64,000 nt of DNA from Brachycybe producta (lineage: Eukaryota > Arthropoda > Diplopoda > Playtdesmida > Andrognathidae), in NCBI GenBank assembly GCA_036925085.1, contig JAUPFP010000048.1, positions 1,098,501 to 1,162,500 of the forward strand, in the 5' to 3' direction. The notes beneath the pieces were generated by a model. The model searched no databases and was not told where the DNA came from. It was given only the letters and a program-made list of their open reading frames with translations. Position numbers and translations under genes: made by a program. Each line of letters opens with the position of its first letter. Position 1 is the stretch's first letter. Shown here piece by piece: positions 36,701 to 48,155 of the stretch.

Positions 36701-37174
36701 CAGCGTTGGCAAAGTTTTTCCCATAGTTGGTATTTACCGGATATTAGCACGGTATTTACCATCTGGGAATAATGGCTTTTTCCCAGTTTTAGGCAATTTT
36801 AATTCTTTAACTGAAGTTATCATTTGACATGTGAGACAATGCATCATTTCTGTTAACACTCTAGAAGGGGTTATTCCCTAGCAGGGTAACCCAAATCAAA
36901 AGTGTGAGGGGTGGGGGTAATAAAGAGCTTTCTAGTTTCTATTGCATTCAGTTCTATGCTTTCTATACTTTTAGTTGTCTTCACATTACAGTATATGATT
37001 ACAAGCTCACATTAAAATTGGCAATGACATGATAATATTAGCAATAGCTTATATTACTAGATGAAAAGAGCATAATACTAGTTTGTCCCGGTTTTAGTTT
37101 TAAAAATCGGTTGTAACCAGTATTTACCAGTGCCCTATCCTTTACCGGTTTTTCCCGGGATGTTGCCAACACTG
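36701..37174. mobile_element. hAT-like MITE, nested
   Basis: Ends CAGCGTTGGCAA and TTGCCAACACTG, flanked by GGTTAAAA on the left and GGTTAAAG on the right, an 8-bp duplication with one mismatch. CA(G/A)nG termini and 8-bp duplications are hallmarks of hAT. The subterminal regions share CCCAGTTTT/TTTTTCCC and TATTTACC words. 474 bp, no transposase. Confidence 0.75.
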
Positions 37175-37274
37175 GGTTAAAGCCTACAGTGCCCGCCATG
37201 AAATAATTCAGAAGCAGTGTAAGGTCGTACTCTATTGCACATGTACAAACATCGCAGTTGGTATATTTTAAAGA

Positions 37275-37609
37275 TGGAGTTCTTTAGGAGCGACCGCGAT
37301 CCAGGTCGTTGTTGTACGACTCGCGACCAAGAGAAGGGAGAGTCTCCTGGTGCCAGTAGTCAGTTGTAGCTCAACTCTCATTTTCAGACTCGTAGACACA
37401 CCAACAGAACAACGACAATAAGCATAAATAAACTCGGCACAACGAACCTTCTACCATCACGACTGCGACCGGACTGCTCTCCGAGCAGTATACTCGCATT
37501 GGATCAATAATCTGGTCACTGGTCGCGTTTATGTGAAAGGATCTGCTCAGATATAGAACTATTGGTTGAAGTCTGGTCGCCAGGTCGCGGTCGCTCCTAA
37601 ATAATTCCA
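37275..37609. mobile_element. MITE with TTTAGGAGCGACCGCGA termini, nested
   Basis: TGGAGTTCTTTAGGAGCGAC then CGCGATCCAGG on the left is mirrored by CCAGGTCGCGGTCGCTCCTA then AATAATTCCA on the right. Conspicuously CpG-rich compared with its surroundings (CGACCGCG), suggesting recent insertion or low CpG decay. 335 bp, no transposase. Confidence 0.7.
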
Positions 37610-38522
37610 CTTTTAGAATGCATATGAGCAGTTGAAAGCGCATTGAACTGTTTCTGCATTACAATATAATGTTAGTCAGGTACTAACTAAACCTTAAATT
37701 AAAAATAACAATCAACATATAGACAGAAATCAATCCACATATTCTGCATATTCATCCATTCTTCCAACAGTAATGTCACGTCATATATAAAACGATGAAT
37801 AATATATTGTGCACATTAATTAATTAATATCATTGTAGTAATAATTGATGAATTAAGTCATTACTATAATGACATATAATCATTGAAGACTTTTAGAAAA
37901 TTTTTCGATTTTCAATGTGTATTGGCATCATTGGACAGATAAGTAGCCAATACCAATGGTCTAATATGTTTTTTTTTTGCCGATGCCATTGGAGGTTTTC
38001 ACCCACCATCGACGCCGATGCTGGTGCAGATGCCGATACATCGGTGGATTCCTAGAAAAAAAGTTGATCTTCACTTTACACATAAACAAATCACTGTTTA
38101 GCCATCTGACTGGTCACATCTTGCGTGTCAGTTCACTTATTCTGAAAGAATCCCTTTTTTTCCCCCACAAAATCGAAATTTCCATATAACAAATTTCAAA
38201 GGTTCATTAAACTTTAATTGGCACTTGAAGTTTTTTTTACCCTTTCATCAAATCATGTTGCCTGGCTCAAACATCAAACCATCAAAGCATGCTGACTGGA
38301 AATATCCTATGCATTTGCGTTAACAGTTATAATTTTAGAAACAGAACGCATTCTGTGAATAATAAAAGCTAATTTCATCATTTTGCGCTTATGATATATA
38401 CTCTGTGTATATATACTCACAGTAGCCTAATGTTTCAAAATGCAAGATATACTAGCTGTATTGTGAATAAAATATAAGTTGTAAGCTAACTGTGCATTAT
38501 TTTATACAGGATACAGTTGGTA

Positions 38523-38524
<2 letters not shown>

Positions 38525-38569
<45 letters not shown>

Positions 38570-38580
38570 TTATGATGATG
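38525..38580. repeat. AAT trinucleotide microsatellite
   Basis: About fourteen (AAT) units followed by GATTATGATGATG. Confidence 0.93.
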
Positions 38581-39479
38581 AAGTGTAGAAAAAAATTTAA
38601 TGTCTACCGGAAAAAAGATACGAGAGACTAAGTTAGAGAGGTTAGATTAGAAGTTTCGAACTCGGATAGTTATTATATTGAAACGGAAATGCATATAAAT
38701 GCAATTTCTGCAGTTGAGGCAAACGACAATTCTGATAAACTTTTGCTCTGGGTAGAGAAAGAAAGAGAGAGAGAGAGAGAAAACTACTTGTGTATTATTA
38801 TTATGCAGGCATATCACTGGGCTATGTACAATAATACTACACAAACTAACATTTCACGTGTTATCTGAATGTTTTCGCGTATTTTTTTTTTTTTTTGGCA
38901 GAAAATAACATCTCAAGTTTTTGAAGATTGATCCTCCTCTGCCATATATACTTACTGGTATATACACATCTAATAAACGTTATGTTTTTTGATCTGCTGC
39001 TTTTATTTCGACACTGACAACATTTTATCATCATATGTCACATATAGCTTACTTGGTGATTCGTAAGTCACGGACCTTAACTTGGGTCACATTTACTGTC
39101 AGTACAATTTTAAACATCGGTTGGAGCAGCAAGTTGTGAAAATTCTGGAAGCTTTGAAAAGTTTCTTTTTACTGTAAATTCCCATCAGTTACAACCATAT
39201 CGGTAATAATAATAAGAAAAAATAATTTATTCTTAATATCTTTAATCTAATGCTTCAGTCGTAATAGATTAAAATTGTTTTATTTTGCAAAGCTATATAC
39301 TTTTTAAACTCATACTAATGTTTTTTTTAAAACTTTATTAGGGGTATCTTTAAGAACTACGGTTGGAATTAAACTGTTCAGGGGGAGGTATTTGAAAGTG
39401 TTTCGCAGTTTGTTTAAAATCAACTCAAGTCTCTGCAGTAGTAAGTTTGAAAAATTACTCTGAAAAAGGCTGCTAGTGG

Positions 39480-39665
39480 ACAAGAAAACCTGTGGCAGAA
39501 GAACAAAGGTCTAAGTGCAGCATTCAAAATGCATTGTCAAAACCCATGCGAGTTTCATTGTCTTACCATACTATGAGAACAAATGACAAGTAATATGTAT
39601 CTGTCCGTGCAAAAATCTCTCTAACATTCTTAAGAGTGGCCACCCCTACCCAAATATAATGCAAA
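39480..39665 (-). pseudogene. LINE 3' fragment
   Basis: Read on the minus strand it contains a remnant of NVREIFARTDTYYLSFV followed by GACAATGCATTTTGAATGCT, CCACAGGTTTTCTTG and TTTTTCAAACTTACTACTGC. It aligns by eye with the 3' part of the copy at 34600-34970. A shorter related piece lies near 59850-59930. Confidence 0.55.
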
Positions 39666-42256
39666 GCACAGTTTACTTGAAGCAAAAAGATTAGCAGTAA
39701 AGCAGAAAGTAAAGTAAAGCAGAGTAATGACTGCTAGGAGATATTGGAATTGAACGCTTGATTAAGGTGCATCATGGGTAATGCATCCTAATTGGCTCCT
39801 AAATGGCTGCACATATTTCCTATCAATTCAACCAACCTAGACGTTCTGAAATGCATTCTATGCGTTTGTTTGGGGTTACTCGTGTCTCCAATAGGCGCTC
39901 TCTAGTAATATTACATAATCAAAAGATACAGTATTCACTGCACATACAGCATCGCTATTTATATTAATGGAGAAACAATGCAACCTCAATCAAAAAATCA
40001 ACAGCTGGTATCTTTCATTTTAACTAATTGCAATCTGATATTTGATGCATTACAGTGTATTGAGTAAATATACATTTTTTTTTGCAGTTTGTGACTCGGT
40101 ACATCTGCTCTTGCATGGATTTGTAGCACTTCTGCCTTGAACCTAAACACAAAACTTAAATTTTTTCGCAACATTACATCTGTAAATGCACATCACATAG
40201 TGTGTTTGATTTTTTTTAAAGGGAACCCTGCTGTGGCCTACTTCTGCATGACAAGAGAGATTGCCACTTATGATTCACTCTGTAGGATAGATTTGAAGTT
40301 GGATAAAGTGAAACTGACCTTAGGCAATATAAACCCTGAGCTTAAACAAGTGTATATGTGTTGCCGCCAAAGCAATAGTATGGATGTTCAGAAATAAAAC
40401 TACAAACTTGAACTGAACTCAATTCACCTCAATTGCAACTCTGCAACTTTTATTTGAAGTCATCAAAATAGGCCTGCTACTACAATAATGACAATGTAGA
40501 ATACAATTTGATGTTTTTCTATTTCATTTTTGAGTCTTATCTAAGTTATGTGCAAACAGGAAGTTTGGCATATTTCCATATGATATGACTTGATATTATT
40601 ATTATGATTATTATAGATGTAGTTTATGAATTTTTTTTTAAAAAAAAAAATCATACTGAGTTTGCTTCTTATGACACACGATGACATTTCCTCGATTGTT
40701 AACAAAAAAGACCTTAAACTGCAAAACTGAATAATAAAACTGCTAATACATAAATAAATAAATTCTAATTGTATTTATTTAGCCATATTACTTTTATCTT
40801 AATTGTATGCATATTTTAATTTATATATGTGCAGATGATGGCGTTTTTAATAATGTTATTTATGCGCCTCATTTGCATATTATGCAGTGTATAGAATATT
40901 CAACTTGGTATGGTTTCTTTTTCATGTTTCTTTTTTGTTTCATTTTGTAGGTTTTGTTTCATAATGTGTTTTTTCGTTTTTCCTTTGGTATTGATTTACT
41001 AATATGAAGTATATTTTTGGAGTCTCTTTTATAAATGTGTATTATATTATAAGCTTGCATGAAATATGACGCCTATTTGAATGGAAAATACGGTACCTGC
41101 ATCTGTAATTTAGCTCTTCAAATTAAGGCGTGTGTATGTATAGTGTGTGTGTACATAAGAAAACATAATACACACACAAACAAATAAATAAACAAACAAA
41201 CAAACGAAAAAAAAAATAATTCCGGAAATGTTGAGTGTATAGGCCAGGTAGTATAAAAGCTCTCTACAGTTCATGTCTACTGGGACACTGACTTAATACG
41301 TTAATGGCAAATCGATATAATGAAGTCATTGTCAGGAAACGTGGGTACTAGATTGCTTCGAAAAGTGAAATCCGTCATTGTGAGTATGTTTGTGTGTGTA
41401 TATGTATTTGTATGTGAAAGAACCAAGTGGTATATTATTGATTGTTTTTTTTTTTTTTCTTCTTCTTCTTCTCCTTGGCTATCGTGCCTACCTGCTGTGC
41501 ATGAAACAAACCATTATTGAGTCTGAACGTACTTTTGCCTTGTTTATATGTGGACACACCAATTTAATTAAAAGAACAATATTGACAATCGCGAAATCCC
41601 AATAAAATGCACATCCAGATAGTAGAGAGTCCTCTCTTTTTCTGTCGTTCTCTATTTCTATCTTGTCTTTCTCTAGATTTTTGTGTACACACAACAACCT
41701 ACATTACATTTTTTTTCTTTGCCATTTAGTTTTTTCTTTTCTTTAGTTTCCTTTACCTGCCACAAATTTGGTTTATAAAAAGTCTTATACAACGTGTCTC
41801 GAAAAGGCGTGTACATGTAGGCATATATGTGTATGTTACCATAAAATAAGAAACACAAAAATATTCCACGAAATAGCTAGACAAAATGCAAGTATTAGTT
41901 ATTCGGAAGTAAATCTGAATAATTAATATTTAGGTAATGTGCAGAATACTGAAGACAAGAAAACCAAAATCGAATTGGTGCCTGTTAAACAAATTGACTA
42001 GTGATTCTGTGCATTGATTTATTTTTACTTTGGTAGTAATATGTGCAGGGTGGACACAAACATTTTTTGACAATTAAGGTGGAAACATTACTAGATGGCG
42101 ATGTAACCAAATTACAGCCAACAAAAATATCCCTTGTCAATTAAATTGGTTTCAAGTTATGAATTCTACTTGTGTTTGATCTTTTTAAACTAAACAAACT
42201 TTATTCTAATGGTAAAAAATTAACTAAAAGGTACTTTCTTCAAAATTATTTTAAAC

Positions 42257-42504
42257 TAGTGTTTCTCAAACTTTGCCCAATGGCAGACCACTAGATACAG
42301 TATGTTGTCAATGCACATGCGGATCACGCACTTTACCCTTGCACTCGTGCGCCTCATAATAGAGCACAGTGGCGGTTGTTATCAGGAAGTAATTGCGGAT
42401 TATAAATTTTTTTTGTAACTTCCGTTAAAATATTTTTTCTATGGTCCTTCTTGTCTGAGGACTACTTGGCACACCTCCGCGGACTACAGTTTGAGAAACA
42501 CCTG
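42257..42504. mobile_element. hAT MITE with perfect 8-bp target-site duplication
   Basis: Starts TAGTGTTTCTCAAACT and ends AGTTTGAGAAACACCTG, the well-known CAGTGTTTCTCAAACT class of hAT ends. Both flanks carry TTTTAAAC (42249-42256 and 42505-42512), an exact 8-bp duplication. 248 bp, no open frame. The interior keeps subterminal words such as GCAGACCACTAG and GGCACACCTCCGCGGACTAC. Confidence 0.88.
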
Positions 42505-43618
42505 TTTTAAACGATATTCAGGTTTTTTTTTTCGAATAACGACAAAGCGACCATTATTTCCTGTTAATTTCTATACATAACAATTTTCTAACAATTAAAA
42601 CAATCTGAACTCATCAATGTCAAAATTTATAATTCACGAATCAATTCCAATATTTAGCTGTGGTTTATATTGTTAAATGAAACTTTTTTTCTAGTTAAGA
42701 GCAACAAAAATGTATCCGGAACGTTAGTTAATTATTCACCATATTTCTAATCAGCTTAGATCAACTCATTTATTGATGTCAAAAATTGATTTTTTTTTTT
42801 GCTGTGACAAAAACTTTAATTTTTAGATGATAATTTTTCGTTTCCAGTTTTCAGCAAAATTATTTAGTATCAGGTTTTGTTCCACTTTAGTACATTGTTG
42901 TAAAAGTCGTCAGCTAATGCATATAAATGTCTAAAATAGCTAACAAAGTATTGTGGCCACTCTGTACATTGTTTTGATATATCAACATTCTTCAAAGAGA
43001 TTTTTTTCTTCTGTTGTGCAACAGCAATAGATTTTGTTCTTCTAAATTTAATGTTTTTTACAACTTAAATCTATATTTACAATAGATTCAACGGCAGTAT
43101 ATTTGCATTTGAATCTGTCTTTTAATTCAATTAAAATTCTTTAAGTTTGCGTTAATTTCGTCTAGTTTTCATAATTGTAAATCAATATTTCTTAATCGCT
43201 AGCCTGCAATGGAAGGTAAAAGATAATTTCGATTTGTTGTTATTTTATCCTTTGAGGATGTTGATTGTATTTTAGATTGAGCAAAGATAAAATCTTTTAA
43301 CATCATCTACACTCCTAGTGTGTTGTTCGTTTGTTTTATGTTTTTTTCTACTCTTAACTATAATAAGGAGAGTAACAAGAAAATTTTATGGAGGGTTTTA
43401 GGGTCAAAAATGCACACCACCGTGTAATCGAAGTTAAATATCTTTTTTTTTTCTTCTTTTTTTTGGGGCATATAGATAGAAAAATTGTTCTACCAGGAGT
43501 GTGTTTGTTCTTTTGAGTGTAGGGATTCTTTTTTGATTCTTCTACTTCTTTATATAGATCCATGTTTTATACCTGAATCCCACTTTTGAAAATCTGTTTT
43601 TTTCTTCTTCTGTTAGTG

Positions 43619-43638
43619 GGGTGGGGGGGGGGGGGGGA
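43619..43638. repeat. Poly-G tract
   Basis: GGGG-T then a run of about fifteen G followed by AGAAGAAGG. A G-run this long is a potential quadruplex or replication-slippage site. A C-run of about fourteen lies at 5294-5307. Confidence 0.85.
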
Positions 43639-44705
43639 GAAGAAGGTTTTGCTACTATTTAAATACGTCAAACTGCGTCTTCGCTGTTGTGAATCCTTAT
43701 GTTCTACGGTCTACTTGGTTTTCAGTCCCTGAAATTTCAATTGTTGAGAGTTAAATGAAAAAACAGCACCACATAGCTCTTTTTTCTTTGTTTTTGCTGC
43801 ATTTCAAATACACCATCAATTCACTTTTCACTAACTTCTTGTTTTTCATTAGTTTTTACTGTTAGAATGAATTGCTGAGTGTTTTTTTTTTTGTGTGTGT
43901 GTGTATACTGTATGTGTGCGTGTATGTAACATGTTTGCAAACCACTGTTGAAATATGCTGATTAGATGATCTTAAGTATTTGAACCATTTAATTTCAATA
44001 TGGAATGTTGTTGGGTGGCCTTCAAAAGTGCTTTTAATTATCTATTCGTTTGTTTATATCTTAAGAACTGTAAAACATAGGAAGTTCAAATTTGAATAAC
44101 ATTAAAACGCTTCAACGTTTTATATTAACATCTGTCTAAAATTTGAAATTTGTGACCGTAACGATACCCTGCTATATGTTGTGTTAGAACAAACATTTCA
44201 AGGTTTATACCTTCCTGGAAAGTCAGGGAAATGAAATTACGACAAAGAAAGTCAGAAAGCAATCTATATTTCTGTAAAAACAGTCAAGAAAAGTTATTGA
44301 TTTTCATTTATAAAAGGCTAAATTAAAAATATCAATGCGGCAATAAATGTTCAAAAGCGATACAAGTTACATAAAATTTAATATTTGTTTAATTTTTATA
44401 CTCATTAGTAACATTGATAAAATTTGGTACAAACATTTTTTCGCATCAGTTCGCTTCGTTCGCCAGTTCGAAGGTTTACGTTTGAAAATTATTAACAAGC
44501 TCTTATTACATCCGGTAGCATTGACGTATATATTCACGAAGGTCACTAATATACCGGTATCAAATATTATTTATGAAGTTATTGCGAAGCAAAATTATAA
44601 TTTCAGTTGGCCAGGGAAATGATTCAAGAATGGTCATGGAAAATCAGAAAAATGAATTGTTTGATTTTGATATGATTTATGCAGTGTTCGCACTAGTACT
44701 CGTAT

Positions 44706-44940
44706 CTTAAGCTGACTAACCGATTAGCAATATTTAATGCAAGATTCACTGCAAACTCACTGTCAATGTGATAATACTACCCGGTATTGTAAGACAGTGG
44801 TTTCTTGCACACCGTCTGAGATAACGCTAATTGTCGCTTTTTTTTGTTGCAAGAAACTGTGCAAGATTCACAGCCATATTTGATTTATTTTTTACACGGA
44901 ATTTTGGAAGAAAAATAGACGATGTGATCGCCGCTTAAAG
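44706..44940. mobile_element. MITE family B copy
   Basis: Left CTTAAGCTGACTAACCGATT then AGCAATATTTAATGCAAGAT pairs with right GATGTGATCGCCGCTTAAAG. Interior words TGGTTTCTTGCACACCGTCT and TTGCAAGAAACTGTGCAAGA are family markers. Confidence 0.7.
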
Positions 44941-44960
44941 AACATGCTATGCAATAAACT

Positions 44961-45229
44961 AGGACCTCGTTACAGAAAAACTAATAACTGTGACGATTAG
45001 ACCTTAAGATATCACTGCTTGTGATCTATTCCTTTATATTTTCATTGTATTATGCTATACACCAGTCCATGACAGTCATAAAAATCTTGTATATATACAA
45101 ATATAACATGTGTCATATAATTAATGGCTTTGTAATTTGCGTTTGTTACTGATACAAGATTATGAGCTAGATATGCCATGTATTGTCATATGACAGTCTT
45201 ATTAAGTTTCAGCATTGGCCAACTCCTTG
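44961..45229. mobile_element. MITE family A, degenerate copy
   Basis: Starts AGGACCTCGTTACAGAAAAA and contains TACACCAGTCCATGACAGTC then ATAAAA, GGCTTTGTAATTTGCGTTTG and GATTATGAGCTAGATATGCC, which are the reverse complements of family A blocks. The right terminus is lost. It lies only 20 bp from a family B copy. Confidence 0.55.
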
Positions 45230-45864
45230 CTAATAGTGCTGAAAGCGCAAATATAAGCTTTAGAGAGCCAAGATTCAACATTTCTTATGTTTTTTTTTTC
45301 ATGAATGTATTCCCCATTACTAGTAGAAATGTCACAAGTTTTATATTTTTATATAGAATTGTTGTTTTCTGCCTCAGAGCTATAACGATAAAGTCGAGTG
45401 TAAAATTTAATGTTATATGCACTATTGTTTGTGTTAAAATATTGTTACAAAGTCATTTCTCTCTTTTTTTTTTCTTTTTCTTTTTCGTACTGTCTCTCTC
45501 TGAACTGAATTCTTTTATTTTTTTAGGAAAATTCAGGAAAAAGAGAGAATGAAAATGGTAAGAAATATGAGCCACATATGCCACGACACTATATAGTAAG
45601 TAATTTATACAAAAGAGAGAAAAAGAGAAAAGAAAAAAAAAATCTTGTTTTATGTGTGAAAAGAGGCAACCATTGTTGTGTTATTTTGAAAGCAACAATA
45701 ACGGTTCTTTAATACTAAAAATTCAGGCGAGAAATATGTCTTTTGTTTAATAATGCCCATTCCATGTCTTCAAGCAATGATAACCGTAAAAGTTCTCCCC
45801 ATTGAGAAATATGTTGAGATCACGTACGTATACTGTATAATATACAGTATATGCATAAAGTGTA

Positions 45865-45881
45865 CTAAATTCTTTCTCTCT

Positions 45882-45931
<50 letters not shown>

Positions 45932-45932
45932 A
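45865..45932. repeat. TC microsatellite
   Basis: Pure and interrupted (TC)n of about 65 bp, located about 0.63 kb from the Ig1 donor in the intron. Confidence 0.93.
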
Positions 45933-46557
45933 GCTTGGACATAGTCCTTAAATTTTATGGGTCACCACTGATCTCTTTTCTGAAATTCCACTTTTCTTTG
46001 GTCACCACCACCACCACCACTTTGAAAAACCCACTTCTTAACTTTATTCTTTGTTCTCCTTCTGCATCATTTGTTGTTGTTTTGTTTATGTGTTTGTGTA
46101 TGAGTTGTTGTATACATACACATAAAAGCCAGGTTATTGTTTCATTAAGAGAGGAGTACACTGTACGTCTCTTTTGTTTTTGAATTACTCTTGTCATTTC
46201 TCTTGAACTGGATGGACATATTGTCCACTTTTAGACTATATCACTGGCTATTACGTTAATCAAACCACACTTCTGGGGTTTTATCAAAATTGCTATTACT
46301 TGACAAGATGATGTCCAGTTTTTACAATGATGACATGAAACAACACTTTGTTATGGCTTTTAATTGACTCCAACTTTTAATACATTCGGAGAGAAGAAAG
46401 AGTGAATGGACACATCACTTCGGACATCTCTCTTTCTCTCTCTCTCTTTCTGATCATGGTGGTTGTGCATAATAACGTCAGACAAAATGTTACACTTTCG
46501 GTAGTCATGATTAAAGATGACGGTATAATTGAATTAGATGAAATCTATTTCATTTAC

Positions 46558-46878
46558 CTCCTCTAACGTTGACTTCTTTACTGATGATAATTCCGGCCAC
46601 ATTAGAAGCAACACAACGGTAAACAACTGCATGAATATCCTGTCGATATTCCTCTGCTCGAAAAGGCAATAGATGCATTGAACCGTCCGATTTAATCTCT
46701 CTCAAAGTGGGTACATTGGTCACTTCCGTACCGTCCCTTCTAATCCATTTAATCGTTGGTGGTGGATTACCTCGAACAGCACACGCGATTTTAGTTCCTG
46801 TTGAGTTTGAAAAATCTATCCTCGGTGGTGGTTCACTCAGAAACATTGGACCTTGAGTTTCAGGCAAACTGCTGTGAC
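46558..46878 (-). CDS. Dscam: Dscam exon encoding Ig1
   Basis: An exon of 321 bp, read from 46878 down to 46558, encoding the first Ig domain. It contains GPMFLSEPPPRIDFSNSTG near the start, the first cysteine in KIACAVRGNPPP, the core tryptophan in IKWIRRDGT, and the second cysteine in VVYRCVASN, ending in VNVRG. These match the Ig1 pattern of insect Dscam (GPVF...EP..RIDFSNSTG, PPFRAEDYRQEVHA). There is a possible N-glycosylation site at NST. The acceptor is TATAG before GTCACAG and the donor is GAG followed by GTAAATG. The exon starts after one base of a split codon and ends one base into the next. The start exon and signal peptide must lie upstream; there is no plausible initiator here. 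A second AG seven bases inside the exon (CACAG before CAGTTTG) would shift the frame, so the outer acceptor is preferred. Confidence 0.93.
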
Positions 46879-47199
46879 CTATACATAAAATAATAAAAAA
46901 ACAAAAAGCACTTAATATTAATTATAGATGACATCGGGCTTTTTTTTAAATATGTTTTACAGTTTAATCAGAAAAAGGGAAACATGATGATGAGGTCAAG
47001 AAGGTTGGGTGACTGACTGAATAGGGAAATACAATTCTTTGCAAAGCAGTCTTTGAAACCGGGTTTTTCATATTTCATCCTAGTATAGAAGCAATAAATG
47101 CAAATGTGTTGTGTGTGTTGGATGAAACGAAATATTTTTATTTAAAAAGACACTTTTGTTTTTAGGGCAACGTAAACTTCATGCAAAATTTTTTCAAAA

Positions 47200-47340
47200 A
47201 AAACCACCGGTTGTATGGCTGTGGATGCAAAGTAATGCTATGGAAAGACGCCAGACCTTTCCACACGAGCAGCACACCGACCACATTTTGCGGTCAAACT
47301 CGACTAGTGGTCCGTGTGTCAAGGCTCTTAATCGTACAAT
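47200..47340. mobile_element. MITE family C, partial copy
   Basis: GACCACATTTTGCGGTCAAA then CTCGACTAGTGGTCCGTGTG and TCAAGGCTCTTA is one terminus of family C (compare GACTACATTTTGCAGTCG at 34013). The opposite terminus is strongly diverged. Confidence 0.5.
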
Positions 47341-48106
47341 TTGTTTGATCCCTTCCTCGAAAAGTCGTATCAAATATTTTCGTAACTTTCAGCAAAAGTT
47401 GGCTTTTTATTCCATGTGAATTGGGCACTAGTCACGTTTTAATGCGTGTTTTTTTTTTCGTCTTCCAAAAAGGGGGCCCCTTGAAAAGTGTTCCTAGCAT
47501 TGCTTACATGTTATCAGCGATTGCCGATCTCCAAAACACACAAAACGACCAAATATAGTTTTTTTCTTCTTTCTTTCGATTGTGTAAACAAAAACCGATT
47601 TATTTTTGTTGCCAAAAATGAAATTGTAGGTTTTAAATCTACAGAAGCATGACGTTTATTGTATTAATTCGCACAGAAAATGTGGTTTGCTGGTCAAAGA
47701 TATCTATTGCTATTAATCAAATTAGATTGGCACAATTGATATTGAAGTAACATACACGAAAAATTGTCTAATTTATTTTTTCAAGCAGAACACTATATTG
47801 GCATTGATGGATTTTATTTTAAAACTTTATAGCAGAATTGTGTTTGTGGTTTTTTTTTGTTTTTTGAATGGCGAGATGCGATTAAAACCTTACTAAAAAA
47901 GTAGGTTCTTTAAGTTTGATCTTAAAAGGTGGCATATTTATCTTATATTTGTAGTTGATCTCGTGTAATGGATTTTTTTCTTCTTCTTAGATTTCTTCTA
48001 AGTGAACTTTGCTGCTCAAACATAATTTAAACCCATCACTTGTAATTGGCTTTTATTGCGTCTCTTTGAATTAAAATTCTGTTTGTGTCACAAAATAAGA
48101 AGAAGA

Positions 48107-48155
48107 AAAAAAAAAAAAAAAAACGTAGAAAATGAAAAAAAAAAAAAAAAAAACG
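48107..48155. repeat. Duplicated poly-A tract
   Basis: Two runs of about 17-19 A separated by CGTAGAAAATG, the second followed by CGAAGAAGAAAC. It may be a local duplication. Confidence 0.8.

Larger units (their letters stand above)
36546..38057. mobile_element. Outer MITE (TAGGAATCGACCGATG ends) hosting two other elements
   Basis: Left TAGGAATCGACCGATGGTG and GGGCCGATGCCAATGG are mirrored at the right by CCGATGCCATTGGAGG and CGATACATCGGTGGATTCCTA. The intervening 1.5 kb includes a hAT-like MITE (36701-37174) and a second inverted-repeat element (37275-37609). After removing these, about 700 bp remain. No coding capacity. No clear target-site duplication was found at the outer ends. Confidence 0.55.
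24385..46557 (-). other. Large intron between the Ig1 and Ig2 exons
   Basis: A GT-AG intron of 22173 bp, the largest complete intron in the window. Insect Dscam1 carries its exon 4 array in the corresponding interval; here there is none that I can detect. The content is microsatellites, one large minisatellite, non-LTR fragments and many MITEs, listed separately. Stretches such as 27100-30320, 30650-32120, 35280-36540, 39000-39470 and 42600-44690 show nothing supportable. Confidence 0.75.
13379..46878 (-). other. Dscam: Dscam-family gene, Ig1 to Ig4 segment (six exons, five introns)
   Basis: Span of the recognised part of the gene. Six minus-strand exons splice through GT-AG introns of 22173, 2553, 2493, 3406 and 1687 bp into 1188 nt, exactly 396 codons with no stop. 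Junction phases are consistent: phase 1 at every domain border and at the split inside Ig2, and phase 2 at the split inside Ig3. Dscam proteins are type I membrane homophilic adhesion receptors used in neurite self-avoidance and wiring, and in some arthropods also in immunity. The usual layout is about ten Ig domains, six fibronectin III domains, one membrane helix and a cytoplasmic tail. Only the first four Ig domains lie in this window; signal peptide, Ig5 onward and tail are outside it or not found. The family call is secure; the paralogue is not resolved. Confidence 0.93.

Noticed and set aside
40137-40397. Plus-strand open frame of 86 codons with ordinary-looking composition
   Set aside because: No family recognised; followed by an AATAAAACTACAAAC motif resembling the 3' ends of other repeats here, so more likely part of a retroelement 3' region than a gene. 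Not claimed as a gene.
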